A stretch of 47,838 bases of DNA from an uncultured Verrucomicrobiota bacterium (GTDB lineage Bacteria; Verrucomicrobiota; Verrucomicrobiia; Chthoniobacterales; JACTMZ01). Both the position numbers and the translations under genes were made by a program. Under the pieces are notes generated by a model. It worked only from the letters and a program-made list of their open reading frames with translations, was not told the DNA's origin and did not search any database. Where the stretch lies: the NCBI GenBank assembly GCA_903934135.1, contig CAIZMQ010000025.1, positions 1-47,838 on the forward strand, in the 5' to 3' direction. Shown piece by piece: positions 8,178 through 16,035 of this stretch; within the stretch, counting starts at the first letter, position 1, and each line of letters begins with the position of its first letter.

Positions 8178-9709
8178 AGCTCACTCCTCCTCGGCCGCCG
8201 GAGTTGCGCCGCATTTTCCATCGCGGCGTGAAGTTCGTCTTTGATCAAAGCAACGCACTGATCGACCCCGCTGCGGAGGGCAAAGCGCACTTCGTGGTAG
8301 CCGGGGCCCAACTGCGCTCGGATGGCGTCCGCTTTGTCCAACTCGACCACATGGAAGGCGGTGTCGGCGGGCACCGGGTCCGGAATTTTTCCGCCGTAGT
8401 AACCGATGTTGGGGAAATCCCCCAAGATCCAGGGAAGCGGATAGTAGCTCTCGAGATAGACCGCACCACGGGTGTGCACGCGTCGCGGATCGGCCGCGGC
8501 CAATTCGAGGAGAGGGCGGGTCAATTGGTCCATCTCGCGCCGGGTCTGCACATAGACATAAGGTTCGCTGTCGTCCTCGTAGCGGAAGAAGTTGAGCCTC
8601 ACGGTCATGGCCAGCGACACGGCCAGCAGGGCGGCTGCGGCGAGGCGCACCGGGGTCCGTCCGGTCGCGGCAACGGCGGCTCCGAAGAAGAGGAAAAAAG
8701 GCCAGATGATGGAGGTGATGCACCAAGGGGTTTTGTAGGGCACGATGGAGTAGGCGAGGAGGATGCCGCCGGCCAGGATGGCGAGAAGGCGCGGCCCGGG
8801 CGGACCCGGCCAGGCGTAACGCACGGCCCAGACCAAGCCAGCCAGGGCCGGCCACTCGTAGCGGGCGAAAAGGGCGAGCCAGTAATAGTTGACCCAGGGC
8901 AGCAGTTGGTAGGCTTCCTTCCCGTGGCCCTGGCCTTCGGTTCCGGTTTTGGTCCAGGCCGCCAGCGCCTCGAAAGGGCCGGATAAACCGCCCCAGTGGA
9001 GGAAATTTCCGGAATAGAAAAAAACCAAGAGGAACAAGGCGATAGCGCCGGCGGTGCAGACACCGGCTGGCGTCCATTGGCGTTGCGGTGCGCGACGCAG
9101 GGGCGGAGCAAGGGGAGCGACGCGGTTCCAGAGCAGCATGAGGCCGGCGGCCAGAACCAAGGATCCGGCGTGGATGGTGTAGGTCTCTTTGTTGAGCACC
9201 ATTCCGGTCAGTCCGAGTACGGCGGCCCACAGGCCGGCCCGGTCGCGGTCCAACCAAAGGGCGATGGCACCCCAAGTGAAGAGCATGGTGAAGAAGACGA
9301 ACCACGGTTCGTGGATCGAATACCGTCCGTAAAAAACACAAGCGGGCGAGACAGCGAAGGCCAGCGCTGCCCAGCGCACCGCTTCGCGTCCGAACCAGCG
9401 GGCGAAAAGAAAAAAAACCGGAAGACAAAGCAGACTGGCCAAAACAACCGGCAGCCGCAGCGCCCAAAGGTTGCGTCCGAGCAGTTCCTGCGAGAGAAAG
9501 ACGGTGTAAAAATGCCATGGGCCGTGGAAATTATCCGGAGTGTAAGCAAAGGTCCCTGTCTCTCGCAGGCGGTCGGCGAACCATCCGTTGACCCCTTCAT
9601 CGAAATGCGGGGCCTTGAGATCAAGCAGGACAAGGCGCAGCACGGCCGCGAGGGCCGTGATGGCGATGAGGTCCCACGGCCAAGAGCGCATTTTTCCGGG
9701 TAACCGCAT
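8174..9709 (-). CDS. Agl23-like (TIGR03663-type) membrane protein
   Basis: This product of about 511 residues matches the TIGR03663 pattern, a GT39-related family annotated as flippase-activity-associated Agl23. After the first helix comes LDLKAPHFDEGVNGWFADRL with the acidic DE pair, then TPDNFHGPWHFYTVFLSQ and multiple helices, ending in a soluble domain of about 150 residues. The family is tied to transfer or translocation of polyprenyl-linked sugars in archaea and some bacteria. The start is ATG at 9709 (MRLPGK) or 9691 (MRSWPW); the longer frame to 9754 would run into the divergent GT2 gene. Only about 14 bp separate the divergent starts. It is coupled to the downstream membrane gene by a GTGA overlap. 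Confidence 0.82.
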   Translation of the reverse strand: MRLPGKMRSWPWDLIAITALAAVLRLVLLDLKAPHFDEGVNGWFADRLRETGTFAYTPDNFHGPWHFYTVFLSQELLGRNLWALRLPVVLASLLCLPVFFLFARWFGREAVRWAALAFAVSPACVFYGRYSIHEPWFVFFTMLFTWGAIALWLDRDRAGLWAAVLGLTGMVLNKETYTIHAGSLVLAAGLMLLWNRVAPLAPPLRRAPQRQWTPAGVCTAGAIALFLLVFFYSGNFLHWGGLSGPFEALAAWTKTGTEGQGHGKEAYQLLPWVNYYWLALFARYEWPALAGLVWAVRYAWPGPPGPRLLAILAGGILLAYSIVPYKTPWCITSIIWPFFLFFGAAVAATGRTPVRLAAAALLAVSLAMTVRLNFFRYEDDSEPYVYVQTRREMDQLTRPLLELAAADPRRVHTRGAVYLESYYPLPWILGDFPNIGYYGGKIPDPVPADTAFHVVELDKADAIRAQLGPGYHEVRFALRSGVDQCVALIKDELHAAMENAAQLRRPRRSEL

Positions 9710-9723
9710 AAAAAAATAGTTGT

Positions 9724-10458
9724 ATGGCAGAATCTGGACCGGATGACGTGTCAATTGTGGTGCCGGCCTGGCGCGAGGAGCGCCGCATCGGGCGGGCCGT
9801 GCGGGAATTGCGTGCTTTGGCCGCCACCTTGCCCGGCCTGCGCGAGATCATTGTGGTGGTTGAACCCGGCGGGGACGGCACGGCGCAGGCCGCTCTCGAG
9901 GCGAGGCAAGGCGACCCGTCGGTCTGCGTGGTGGAGAATGCCGAGCATCGCGGCAAAGGATCGGCAGTCCGTACGGGCATGCGGCGGGCTTCGGGCGGTA
10001 TCATTTTTTTTATGGATGCGGACCTCAGTGTTCCCCTGGCCCACGTGGCCCCGTTCGTCGCCCATCTCACCGCCCACCCCGAGGTTGCCGCAGTGATCGG
10101 AAACCGTCGTCATCCGGAAAGTGTCCTGACCAAGCGGCAGCATTTTTTGCGCGAGCGCGCCGGTCGTCTTTTCAACCGGGCGGTGAGGGGCCTTGGTCTG
10201 AGTGTGAGCAAGGATACGCAGTGCGGGTTCAAGGCCTTCCGCCGCGCGGCGGCCGGCGAAATTTTTTCGCGGGCGCGGATTGATGGCTTTGCCTTCGATA
10301 CGGAGGTTCTGCTCCTTGCCCGGAAACTCGGTTTGCGGGTCGACGAGCTTCCGGTGGAGTGGATCAACGACGAAGAAACCAAGTTCCGTCCGCTCAGTGA
10401 CGGGTGGCGCAGCTTTCGTGATTTGCTTAAGATCCGGGTGTTCTTGGGGAAAGTTTAG
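9724..10458 (+). CDS. Family 2 glycosyltransferase, dolichyl-phosphate glucosyltransferase-like
   Basis: The 244-residue soluble GT-A enzyme starts with DVSIVVPAWREERRIGRAV, the GT2 nucleotide-binding strand. It has EHRGKGSAVRTGMRRASG, the DXD metal site in FFMDADLSVPL (about 97-107), and the acceptor segment KDTQCGFKAFRR. KD.QCGFKaF is typical of the DPG_synthase subgroup (Alg5/DPM-like), which loads a sugar onto a polyprenyl phosphate. It has no membrane anchor. It is divergent from the Agl23-like gene, which would use such a lipid-linked sugar, so a shared glycan pathway is likely. Its 3' end overlaps the convergent MFS gene by 32 bp. Family is confident; donor and acceptor are unknown. 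Confidence 0.88.
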   Translation: MAESGPDDVSIVVPAWREERRIGRAVRELRALAATLPGLREIIVVVEPGGDGTAQAALEARQGDPSVCVVENAEHRGKGSAVRTGMRRASGGIIFFMDADLSVPLAHVAPFVAHLTAHPEVAAVIGNRRHPESVLTKRQHFLRERAGRLFNRAVRGLGLSVSKDTQCGFKAFRRAAAGEIFSRARIDGFAFDTEVLLLARKLGLRVDELPVEWINDEETKFRPLSDGWRSFRDLLKIRVFLGKV

Positions 10459-11758
10459 CGGCGGCAGGGTGGGCACCCGGTTCGTCGGCCTTCACCCGCA
10501 GGGTGAGTAGCGCGGCGAGCAGCATGGCAAATCCGCCGAAAACCACGGCGCTCAAACGGTTGACCTGCGGAAAGTATTCCATCGCGCGGCTGAGCAGGAT
10601 TGCGACGAGGATCTGCGGGATGACAATGAAGAAGTTGAAGATGCCCATGTAGACTCCCATGCGGTCGGACGGAAGCGCGCTGGAAAGCATGGCGTAGGGC
10701 ATGGAGAGAATGGAGGCCCACGCGACACCCACACCGATGAAGGCGATCTTGAGCAAGAGGGGATCGTTGATGAAACCCACGCTGGCCAAGCCGAGGCCGC
10801 CAAGGGCGAGGGAAACGACATGGATCGATTTCGCGCTCATTTTCCGCCCGAGCCAGAGGAACACCATCGCGGTGATGAAGGCGGTGAAGTTGTAGACTGC
10901 GAAGCATTCGTTCGCGAGGTCGATGCCTTGCTGGTAGAGGTCCGATTTTGTGTCCGTCGCGCCAAGAATGTTCCGGGCCACAGCCACCGAAAAAAATATC
11001 CACATGGCGAAAAGACCCATCCACGTGAAAAATTGAACCGCCGCAAGTTGCTTCATGCGCGGGGGCATTTCCCTGAAAGCCACCCAGATTTCACCCCAGC
11101 CTTCGTTCTTCCTGCGGCGCAACTCCTCCATGTCCTCCGGCGGATATTCTTTCGTGGTGACGATGGTCCAGAGCACCGAAAGCAGAAAAACCACCGCGCC
11201 GATGGTGAAGGCCCAGATCACAACCTGCGGGATGGCCTGCTCAGCATTCGGAGCGGTGGACACCCCCCATTTGCCCAGCCATCCGGGTAGCAGTGAGGCA
11301 ATGACCGCGCCTGCGCCGATGAAAACGCTCTGCATGGCGAATCCTACGGTGCGTTGCTCCTCGGGCAGCAGATCGGCCACAAAAGCGCGGAAAGGTTCCA
11401 TGCTGACATTGACCGAGGCATCGAGAATCCAGAGCAAGCCGGCCGCCATCCACAGCACGCCGGAATGCGGCATGGCCAGGAGGGCCAGCGAGGCGAGTAT
11501 GGCGCCGACGAGGAAATACGGCCGTCGCCGACCGAGCTTGTTCCACGTCCGGTCGCTCATGTAGCCGATGATTGGTTGCACGATCAGTCCCGTGACCGGT
11601 GCGGCGAGCCAGAGCAGCGGGAGTTGGCTCTCATTCGCTCCGAGCCGTTCGTAGATCGCTGACATGTTGCCCATCTGCAAACCCCAGCCAAACTGGATTC
11701 CGAAGAACCCGAATGACATGTTCCAGATCTGCCAGAAAGAGAGATGGGGTTTCTGCAT
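10427..11758 (-). CDS. MFS transporter, GPH/SLC45-like sugar:cation symporter
   Basis: The 443-residue carrier has 12 predicted helices. The diagnostic loop after helix 2-3 reads IGYMSDRTWNKLGRRRPYFLVG, the MFS motif A variant found in SLC45/GPH-type disaccharide carriers. VNVSMEPFRAFVADLLPEEQR also fits that group. It probably takes up a di- or oligosaccharide with a cation. I use the ATG at 11758 (MQKPHLSF). An upstream TTG at 11800 is less likely. It lies 45 bp downstream of the BASS-family transporter on the same strand, and its 3' end overlaps the convergent GT2 gene. The substrate is not deducible. Confidence 0.85.
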   Translation of the reverse strand: MQKPHLSFWQIWNMSFGFFGIQFGWGLQMGNMSAIYERLGANESQLPLLWLAAPVTGLIVQPIIGYMSDRTWNKLGRRRPYFLVGAILASLALLAMPHSGVLWMAAGLLWILDASVNVSMEPFRAFVADLLPEEQRTVGFAMQSVFIGAGAVIASLLPGWLGKWGVSTAPNAEQAIPQVVIWAFTIGAVVFLLSVLWTIVTTKEYPPEDMEELRRRKNEGWGEIWVAFREMPPRMKQLAAVQFFTWMGLFAMWIFFSVAVARNILGATDTKSDLYQQGIDLANECFAVYNFTAFITAMVFLWLGRKMSAKSIHVVSLALGGLGLASVGFINDPLLLKIAFIGVGVAWASILSMPYAMLSSALPSDRMGVYMGIFNFFIVIPQILVAILLSRAMEYFPQVNRLSAVVFGGFAMLLAALLTLRVKADEPGAHPAAAKLSPRTPGS

Positions 11759-11803
11759 GGGGGAGGCCGGAGGCTTAAACAAAAAGTCGGCGCCCGGCAA
11801 GCG

Positions 11804-12727
11804 TCACGCGCCGCGTCGCCACCAGGCGGCGAGGAGGCTGCCGAGTAGGGAGTGGCACACGCTGGAGAGGGCGGACGGCACGGCGGTGAGCGGTTCGGCG
11901 GCAAAACGTGTTTTGGCCAGCACGGCGCCGAGCCCGGAGTTCTGCATGCCGACCTCGATGGAGATGGTGCGGGCCACGCCAAGGTCGAAGCCGAAAAGGC
12001 GCCCCACGACATATCCGAGGAAGAATCCTCCGCTGTGGAGCAGGGTGACGGCGAGGAGCAGTTGGCCTCCGTGCGCGAAGATGGCTGATGCGTTTTGGCC
12101 GATGATGCTTCCCACGATGAGACTGATGACGAGAACCGACATGATCGGGCCGGCCGGGAGAATAAATCCGGCGAGGCGCGGCGCCTGGTGGTGCAAAAGC
12201 AGGCCGGCCAGTACGGGGGCGAGCACCACCTGCGCGGTGGTGAGGAAAATCCCCCAAGCATCGACCGGCACGTAAGCGCCGGCCAGCCAACCGGTGAGCA
12301 AAGGCGTCATGACCACGGCAGCCAAAGTCGAGCACATGGTCATGATGACGGAGAGGGCGACGTTGCCCCGGGCCAGGTAGGTCACGACATTGGAGGCCGT
12401 GCCACCCGGGCAGCAGGCAACAAGGATCAGCCCGACGGCGAAGGGTGCGGGCAAGGCGAGCATCTTGCCCACGCTCCAGCCGAGCAAGGGCATGATGGTG
12501 TATTGGGCGGCAAAGCCGACGGCGACGGCACCCGGCAGGCGCAGCACCGCGGCAAAATCTGCCACGTTGAGGGTCAGACCCATGCCAAGCATGACCAGAG
12601 CTAGCCCCCAGACGATCCACGGGCCGCTGAACCAGGTGAAAAGAGAAGGCTGCCAGAGGGCGAGGAGGGCGGCCGCAAGGACCCAGGCGGGGAACCAGTC
12701 GGCAGAGGCCAGAAGGAAGCGGCGCAT
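11804..12727 (-). CDS. Bile acid:sodium symporter (BASS) family transporter
   Basis: The product of about 307 residues has 9-10 hydrophobic segments and the BASS core: a long amphipathic start (MRRFLLASADWFPAWVLAAALL), LGMGLTLNVADFAAVLR, the discontinuous-helix motif VACCPGGTASNVVTYLARG and the second-repeat motif ISIEVGMQNSGLGAVLA. Bacterial members move organic anions such as bile acids, pantoate or keto-acids with sodium. The cofactor motifs for sodium binding (PGGTASN and EVGMQNSGL) are intact. The start could be ATG 12727 or GTG 12739; neither has a clear ribosome-binding site. The gene is divergent from the UPF0173 hydrolase. The substrate is unknown. Confidence 0.9.
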   Translation of the reverse strand: MRRFLLASADWFPAWVLAAALLALWQPSLFTWFSGPWIVWGLALVMLGMGLTLNVADFAAVLRLPGAVAVGFAAQYTIMPLLGWSVGKMLALPAPFAVGLILVACCPGGTASNVVTYLARGNVALSVIMTMCSTLAAVVMTPLLTGWLAGAYVPVDAWGIFLTTAQVVLAPVLAGLLLHHQAPRLAGFILPAGPIMSVLVISLIVGSIIGQNASAIFAHGGQLLLAVTLLHSGGFFLGYVVGRLFGFDLGVARTISIEVGMQNSGLGAVLAKTRFAAEPLTAVPSALSSVCHSLLGSLLAAWWRRGA

Positions 12728-12804
12728 GTGGCCGACCACTACGCAGCTTACGCCGCAGGTTTGACAATGAAAAACGGCCAGATTTACTGCAGGGAGACAC
12801 GGCT

Positions 12805-13485
12805 ATGAAACTGACCTACTACGGACACTCCTGTTTCGGCGTCGAGGTGGACGGCACGCACCTGCTCTTCGATCCGTTTATCACTCCCAACCCAAAAGCG
12901 GCCGCGATCGACGTGACCAAGGTTCCCGCCGACTACATTCTTCTTTCCCACGGTCATTTCGACCACGTGGCCGATGTGGTCGCCATTGCGAAGCGGACCG
13001 GCGCCACGCTGATCGCCAACTGGGAAATCGTCGAGTGGTTCGCCAAGCAGGGGGTGGATAAAGCGCACGCCATGAATCTTGGCGGGGCGAAACAGTTTCC
13101 CTTCGGCCGGGTCAAGATGACGGCCGCCACCCATTCGAGCAGCATGCCGGACGGCAGTTACGGCGGAAATCCCGCGGGATTCCTTGTCGAGACGGAGCAA
13201 GGTCATTTTTACTACTCCGGCGACACGGCCTTGACCCGCAACATGAAGCTGATCGGCGACAGTGCGTGCCTGAAGTTGGCCATTCTTTGCATCGGCGACA
13301 ATTTCACCATGGGCCCGGCAGACGCTGCCCGTGCCGCCGGGTTTCTCGAGGTCAAGGAAGTTGTCGGGGTGCATTATGACACGTTTCCCGCGATTGAGAT
13401 TGACCGGAATGAGGCCATCCGCGAATTCGCCGACCGCCAACTGCGGTTGAACCTCCTTGAAATCGGCGGGTCGAAAGAGTTTTAG
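12805..13485 (+). CDS. UPF0173 metal-dependent hydrolase (metallo-beta-lactamase fold)
   Basis: The 226-residue enzyme has the MBL metal motif in LLSHGHFDHVADV (HxHxDH, about residues 50-58), later ligand candidates in ATHSSS and YYSGDTALT (aspartate in SGDT), and a final histidine in VVGVHYDTFPAIE. Length and order match UPF0173 (YtkL-like), whose cellular substrate is unsettled. A good ribosome-binding site (GGGAG) lies about 10 bp before the ATG. It is a single-gene unit convergent with nuoG; the 107-bp gap between them shows no gene. Confidence 0.93.
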   Translation: MKLTYYGHSCFGVEVDGTHLLFDPFITPNPKAAAIDVTKVPADYILLSHGHFDHVADVVAIAKRTGATLIANWEIVEWFAKQGVDKAHAMNLGGAKQFPFGRVKMTAATHSSSMPDGSYGGNPAGFLVETEQGHFYYSGDTALTRNMKLIGDSACLKLAILCIGDNFTMGPADAARAAGFLEVKEVVGVHYDTFPAIEIDRNEAIREFADRQLRLNLLEIGGSKEF

Positions 13486-13592
13486 GCTGGCCGTCCTCTC
13501 GGCCACGGGGCCTGGTTTTGGTTGACCTTGCAGTCCGAGCGGGGCTTGGCCCACCCGCCACGCGCGCGAATAGCTTTCCGGATTGCGGGACT

Positions 13593-15248
13593 TTACACGG
13601 GGCCCGTCGCCAAGGGGACGCCTTGTTCGCCGAGTTTGGCTAAGGTGAGGCCGCTGAAAGCGGGGACGGTGGCGGTCATTTCTTTGAAGACACCTTCGAG
13701 AGTCTGCGGCGCGTCGGCCCCGAGGGCGCGGAGGAGGTCGCAAAGAATTTCCCAGTCGTCGCGGGCTTGGCCCGGGGGTTGCGTCGCGCGGTTGAGGCGC
13801 TGGATGCGGCCTTGGACATTGACCATCGAACCGCGTTTTTCGGCGAAGCCGGCACCAGGCAAAACAGCGGTGGCGAGCTTCGTTGCGGTGTTGGGCAGGA
13901 TGTCGAGGCAGACGACAAGATCGAGTCGGGCGAGTTCGGCTTCGGTCAGGCCGTAGTGCCGCGGGTCTTCGCCGAAACAGAGGAGTGCTTTCACCGTGCC
14001 GTCTCGCACCGCTGTAGCCATTTCCGGCGCTCGCGCTCCGGGGTCGGCATGGGTGATGCCGAGGAGCTGTGCGCCGGCGGTGTTCGGGTTGCCGTCGTTG
14101 CTCACCAAAATGCCGTCGGCTGTCTGAGGGCGGGCCACGACGTCGTGCAGGGTGATGCCGAGGTGGCGGGCGACTTTGCCCGCCAACCAAAGTTCCTCGT
14201 TGGTCATGCGGGAGGAGGCGATCATGGCGGTTTCGCCGCGCGGGAGGGCGGACAATTTTTCGGCCACTTGCTGGATGACGCGCGGCCAGGTGGATTTCTG
14301 CAATCGGCCGTTTTCGCGGAGTTGCGGCTGCACCAGACGGTCTTCGCGGTAGAGGTAGGCGTAGTTAAGGCGGCCGTGGTCGCACATCCAGTAAGAATTG
14401 ACCGCATCGTTCTGCCGCGGGGTCTGGCGGATGATTTCGTTTTCACGGGCGCCGATGATGGTGTTGCATCCGGTGCCGCAGGAGGTGCAGAGGCTTTTTG
14501 TTTCGCGCAGGAACCAGACCCGCATTTTGAAGCGGAAGTCTTTGCTCGTCAGCGCTCCCACCGGGCAGATGTCGACCGTATTGAGAGAATAATTACTGTC
14601 GAGGCGCTGTCCCTCGTGGACGGTCAGCGTGGTGTGGCTGCCGCGATCGACGAAGCCGAGGACGTCGTCATGCGCCACCTCCTGCATGAAGCGGACGCAG
14701 CGTGAGCAAAGGATGCAGCGTTCGTCGTCCAGGACGATGTGTTTGCCGATATCCTGGCGTTTGGGCTTTTTGACTTTCTCCTCGAGGAAGTTCGATCCGC
14801 CATGACCGAATTCCACCGCGAATTCCTGCAGGCGGCATTCGCCGGCTTTGTCGCAGATCGGGCAATCGAGCGGATGGTTGATGAGGAGAAATTCCATCAC
14901 ACCTTTGCGGCAGTCCTCGACCAGCGGGGAGTTGGTGCGGGCCGCCATGCCATCGGTGATTTCAAGAGCGCAGGAAATCTGCGGTTTCGGCGACCAGGCG
15001 ATCTCGGGCCGTCCGTCGGGGCCGAGGACCGGCTGGCGGTTGGCGTCCATTTTCGGACCGCCGATTTCGAGCAGGCACATCCGGCAGTTGCCGGGCGTGC
15101 TCAAGGCCGGATGGTAGCAGTAGTGCGGGACGAAGCTGCCGCTCTGCATGCAGGCCTCGATGAGCTTGGTGCCTTTGGGGAACTGGCGCCAGGCACCGTC
15201 GATCTGGACGTTGATCATGGTGGTGCCGTTGCTGCCGTTTGCGCTCAT
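13593..15248 (-). CDS. nuoG: NADH-quinone oxidoreductase subunit G, standing alone
   Basis: NuoG is the large iron-sulfur subunit of respiratory complex I. The 551-residue product keeps all ligand sets: the 2Fe-2S site C44, C55, C58, C93; the H125/C129/C132/C138 site; C178/C181/C184/C228; and the extra N7 site C254/C257/C261/C289. Residues from about 300 to the end form a shortened molybdopterin-oxidoreductase-like domain with EKRGSMVNVQGRIQR. E. coli NuoG is about 900 residues, so the C-terminal domain is much reduced, as in several other phyla. Start ATG 15248 (MSANGS); MINVQ at 15218 is an alternative. Neighbours on both sides are on the other strand and no other nuo gene is visible. Confidence 0.9.
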   Translation of the reverse strand: MSANGSNGTTMINVQIDGAWRQFPKGTKLIEACMQSGSFVPHYCYHPALSTPGNCRMCLLEIGGPKMDANRQPVLGPDGRPEIAWSPKPQISCALEITDGMAARTNSPLVEDCRKGVMEFLLINHPLDCPICDKAGECRLQEFAVEFGHGGSNFLEEKVKKPKRQDIGKHIVLDDERCILCSRCVRFMQEVAHDDVLGFVDRGSHTTLTVHEGQRLDSNYSLNTVDICPVGALTSKDFRFKMRVWFLRETKSLCTSCGTGCNTIIGARENEIIRQTPRQNDAVNSYWMCDHGRLNYAYLYREDRLVQPQLRENGRLQKSTWPRVIQQVAEKLSALPRGETAMIASSRMTNEELWLAGKVARHLGITLHDVVARPQTADGILVSNDGNPNTAGAQLLGITHADPGARAPEMATAVRDGTVKALLCFGEDPRHYGLTEAELARLDLVVCLDILPNTATKLATAVLPGAGFAEKRGSMVNVQGRIQRLNRATQPPGQARDDWEILCDLLRALGADAPQTLEGVFKEMTATVPAFSGLTLAKLGEQGVPLATGPV

Positions 15249-15317
15249 GGGTCGATGGTGAGTACCGTGAAGGTTAACGGCCAGCATGACGGCATCGGGT
15301 GCGCGGGGAAAGGAGGA

Positions 15318-15369
15318 AGTGAGGAGAAGTGACGAGTGATGTGTGGCGGGTGAAGAGAGATGAGTGGCG
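15318..15369. repeat. Heptamer-periodic array, RGTGAYG family
   Basis: Between the divergent nuoG and lipocalin genes lies a run with a 7-bp period: AGTGAGG (15318-15324), a 3-nt break, then AGTGACG, AGTGATG, TGTGGCG, GGTGAAG, AGAGATG, AGTGGCG (15328-15369). Positions G2, G4 and G7 are the most constant. It lies where a promoter would be expected for both genes, so it could also be regulatory. Confidence 0.55.
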
Positions 15370-15407
15370 GGTTTGACTCGCGTGGCAAGGGGTGGTTTGC
15401 TCGTCGT

Positions 15408-15932
15408 ATGGACCGAATTTCTTTTTGGCTGCTGCTGGTTGGCGGAATGGTTTTGTTCGGCGGTTGTGCGGCGAAGCCGCCGCTCAAGGCGGTTGATTAT
15501 GTCGATCTCCCGCGGTTCATGGGCGACTGGTGGGTTCTCGCGCACATTCCTTACTGGTTGGAGCGCGACACTTATGATTCGAAGGATACTTATCGCCTGC
15601 GGCCGGACGGGAAAATGGACAACATTTTCAGCTACCGCAAGGGCGGGTTTGACGGTCCGGAAAAGGTGATGAACGGCATCGCTTGGGTGGTGGACAAAAA
15701 ATCCAATGCTGAATGGCGGGTCCAGTTCCTCTGGCCCATTGCGCTGCCTTACTACGTGCTTTATCTCGATCCGGACTACCGCTTCATGGCGGTCGGCCAT
15801 CCCTCGCGCGACTACGGTTGGGTCATGGCACGCGACAAGCGGATGAGCGAGGCGGACTACGCGGTGGTGATGAAGGCGCTGGAGGCCCAGGGCTATGACC
15901 CGGCGCAGTTCCGCAAAGTGCCTCAGAGTTAG
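15408..15932 (+). CDS. Blc-type lipocalin lipoprotein
   Basis: The 174-residue product starts with a lipoprotein signal peptide (MDRISFWLLLVGGMVLFGGC; lipobox FGGC). The mature part is a lipocalin barrel: the first motif is MGDWWVLAHIPYWLER (GxW), and the late motif YRFMAVGHPSRDYGWVMARD matches the conserved RDY..W..SR-like segment of bacterial Blc. Blc proteins sit in the outer membrane and bind fatty acids or lysophospholipids, often under envelope stress. The preferred start is ATG 15408; a frame from 15360 would put junk before the signal. The heptamer array starts one base after its stop codon, followed by lgt, the enzyme that would lipidate it. Confidence 0.88.
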   Translation: MDRISFWLLLVGGMVLFGGCAAKPPLKAVDYVDLPRFMGDWWVLAHIPYWLERDTYDSKDTYRLRPDGKMDNIFSYRKGGFDGPEKVMNGIAWVVDKKSNAEWRVQFLWPIALPYYVLYLDPDYRFMAVGHPSRDYGWVMARDKRMSEADYAVVMKALEAQGYDPAQFRKVPQS

Positions 15933-16021
15933 TTGAGGGTTGAGAGATGAAAGTTGAGAGAAAAGGCAGGATAGCAGGGCTAGTTTTTCCGTTCCCTCAA
16001 CCCTCAACTTTCAACTCTCAT
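15933..16021. repeat. Facing heptamer arrays (TTGARRG) forming an imperfect inverted repeat
   Basis: Left arm 15933-15960 is four exact-phase heptamers TTGAGGG, TTGAGAG, ATGAAAG, TTGAGAG. Right arm 15994-16021 is CCCTCAA, CCCTCAA, CTTTCAA, CTCTCAT, the same family on the other strand. A 33-nt spacer separates them. The 28-bp arms could pair with G-T wobbles and A-C mismatches. The left arm starts directly after the lipocalin stop, and the right arm ends 14 bp before the lgt start. It may act as a terminator-like structure or be a mobile repeat. Confidence 0.75.
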
Positions 16022-16035
16022 CCGCGCCCCGCGCA

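Noticed and set aside
13486-13592. Gap between the UPF0173 hydrolase and nuoG
   Set aside because: It has scattered GC palindromes but no T-run hairpin or repeat unit I can defend.
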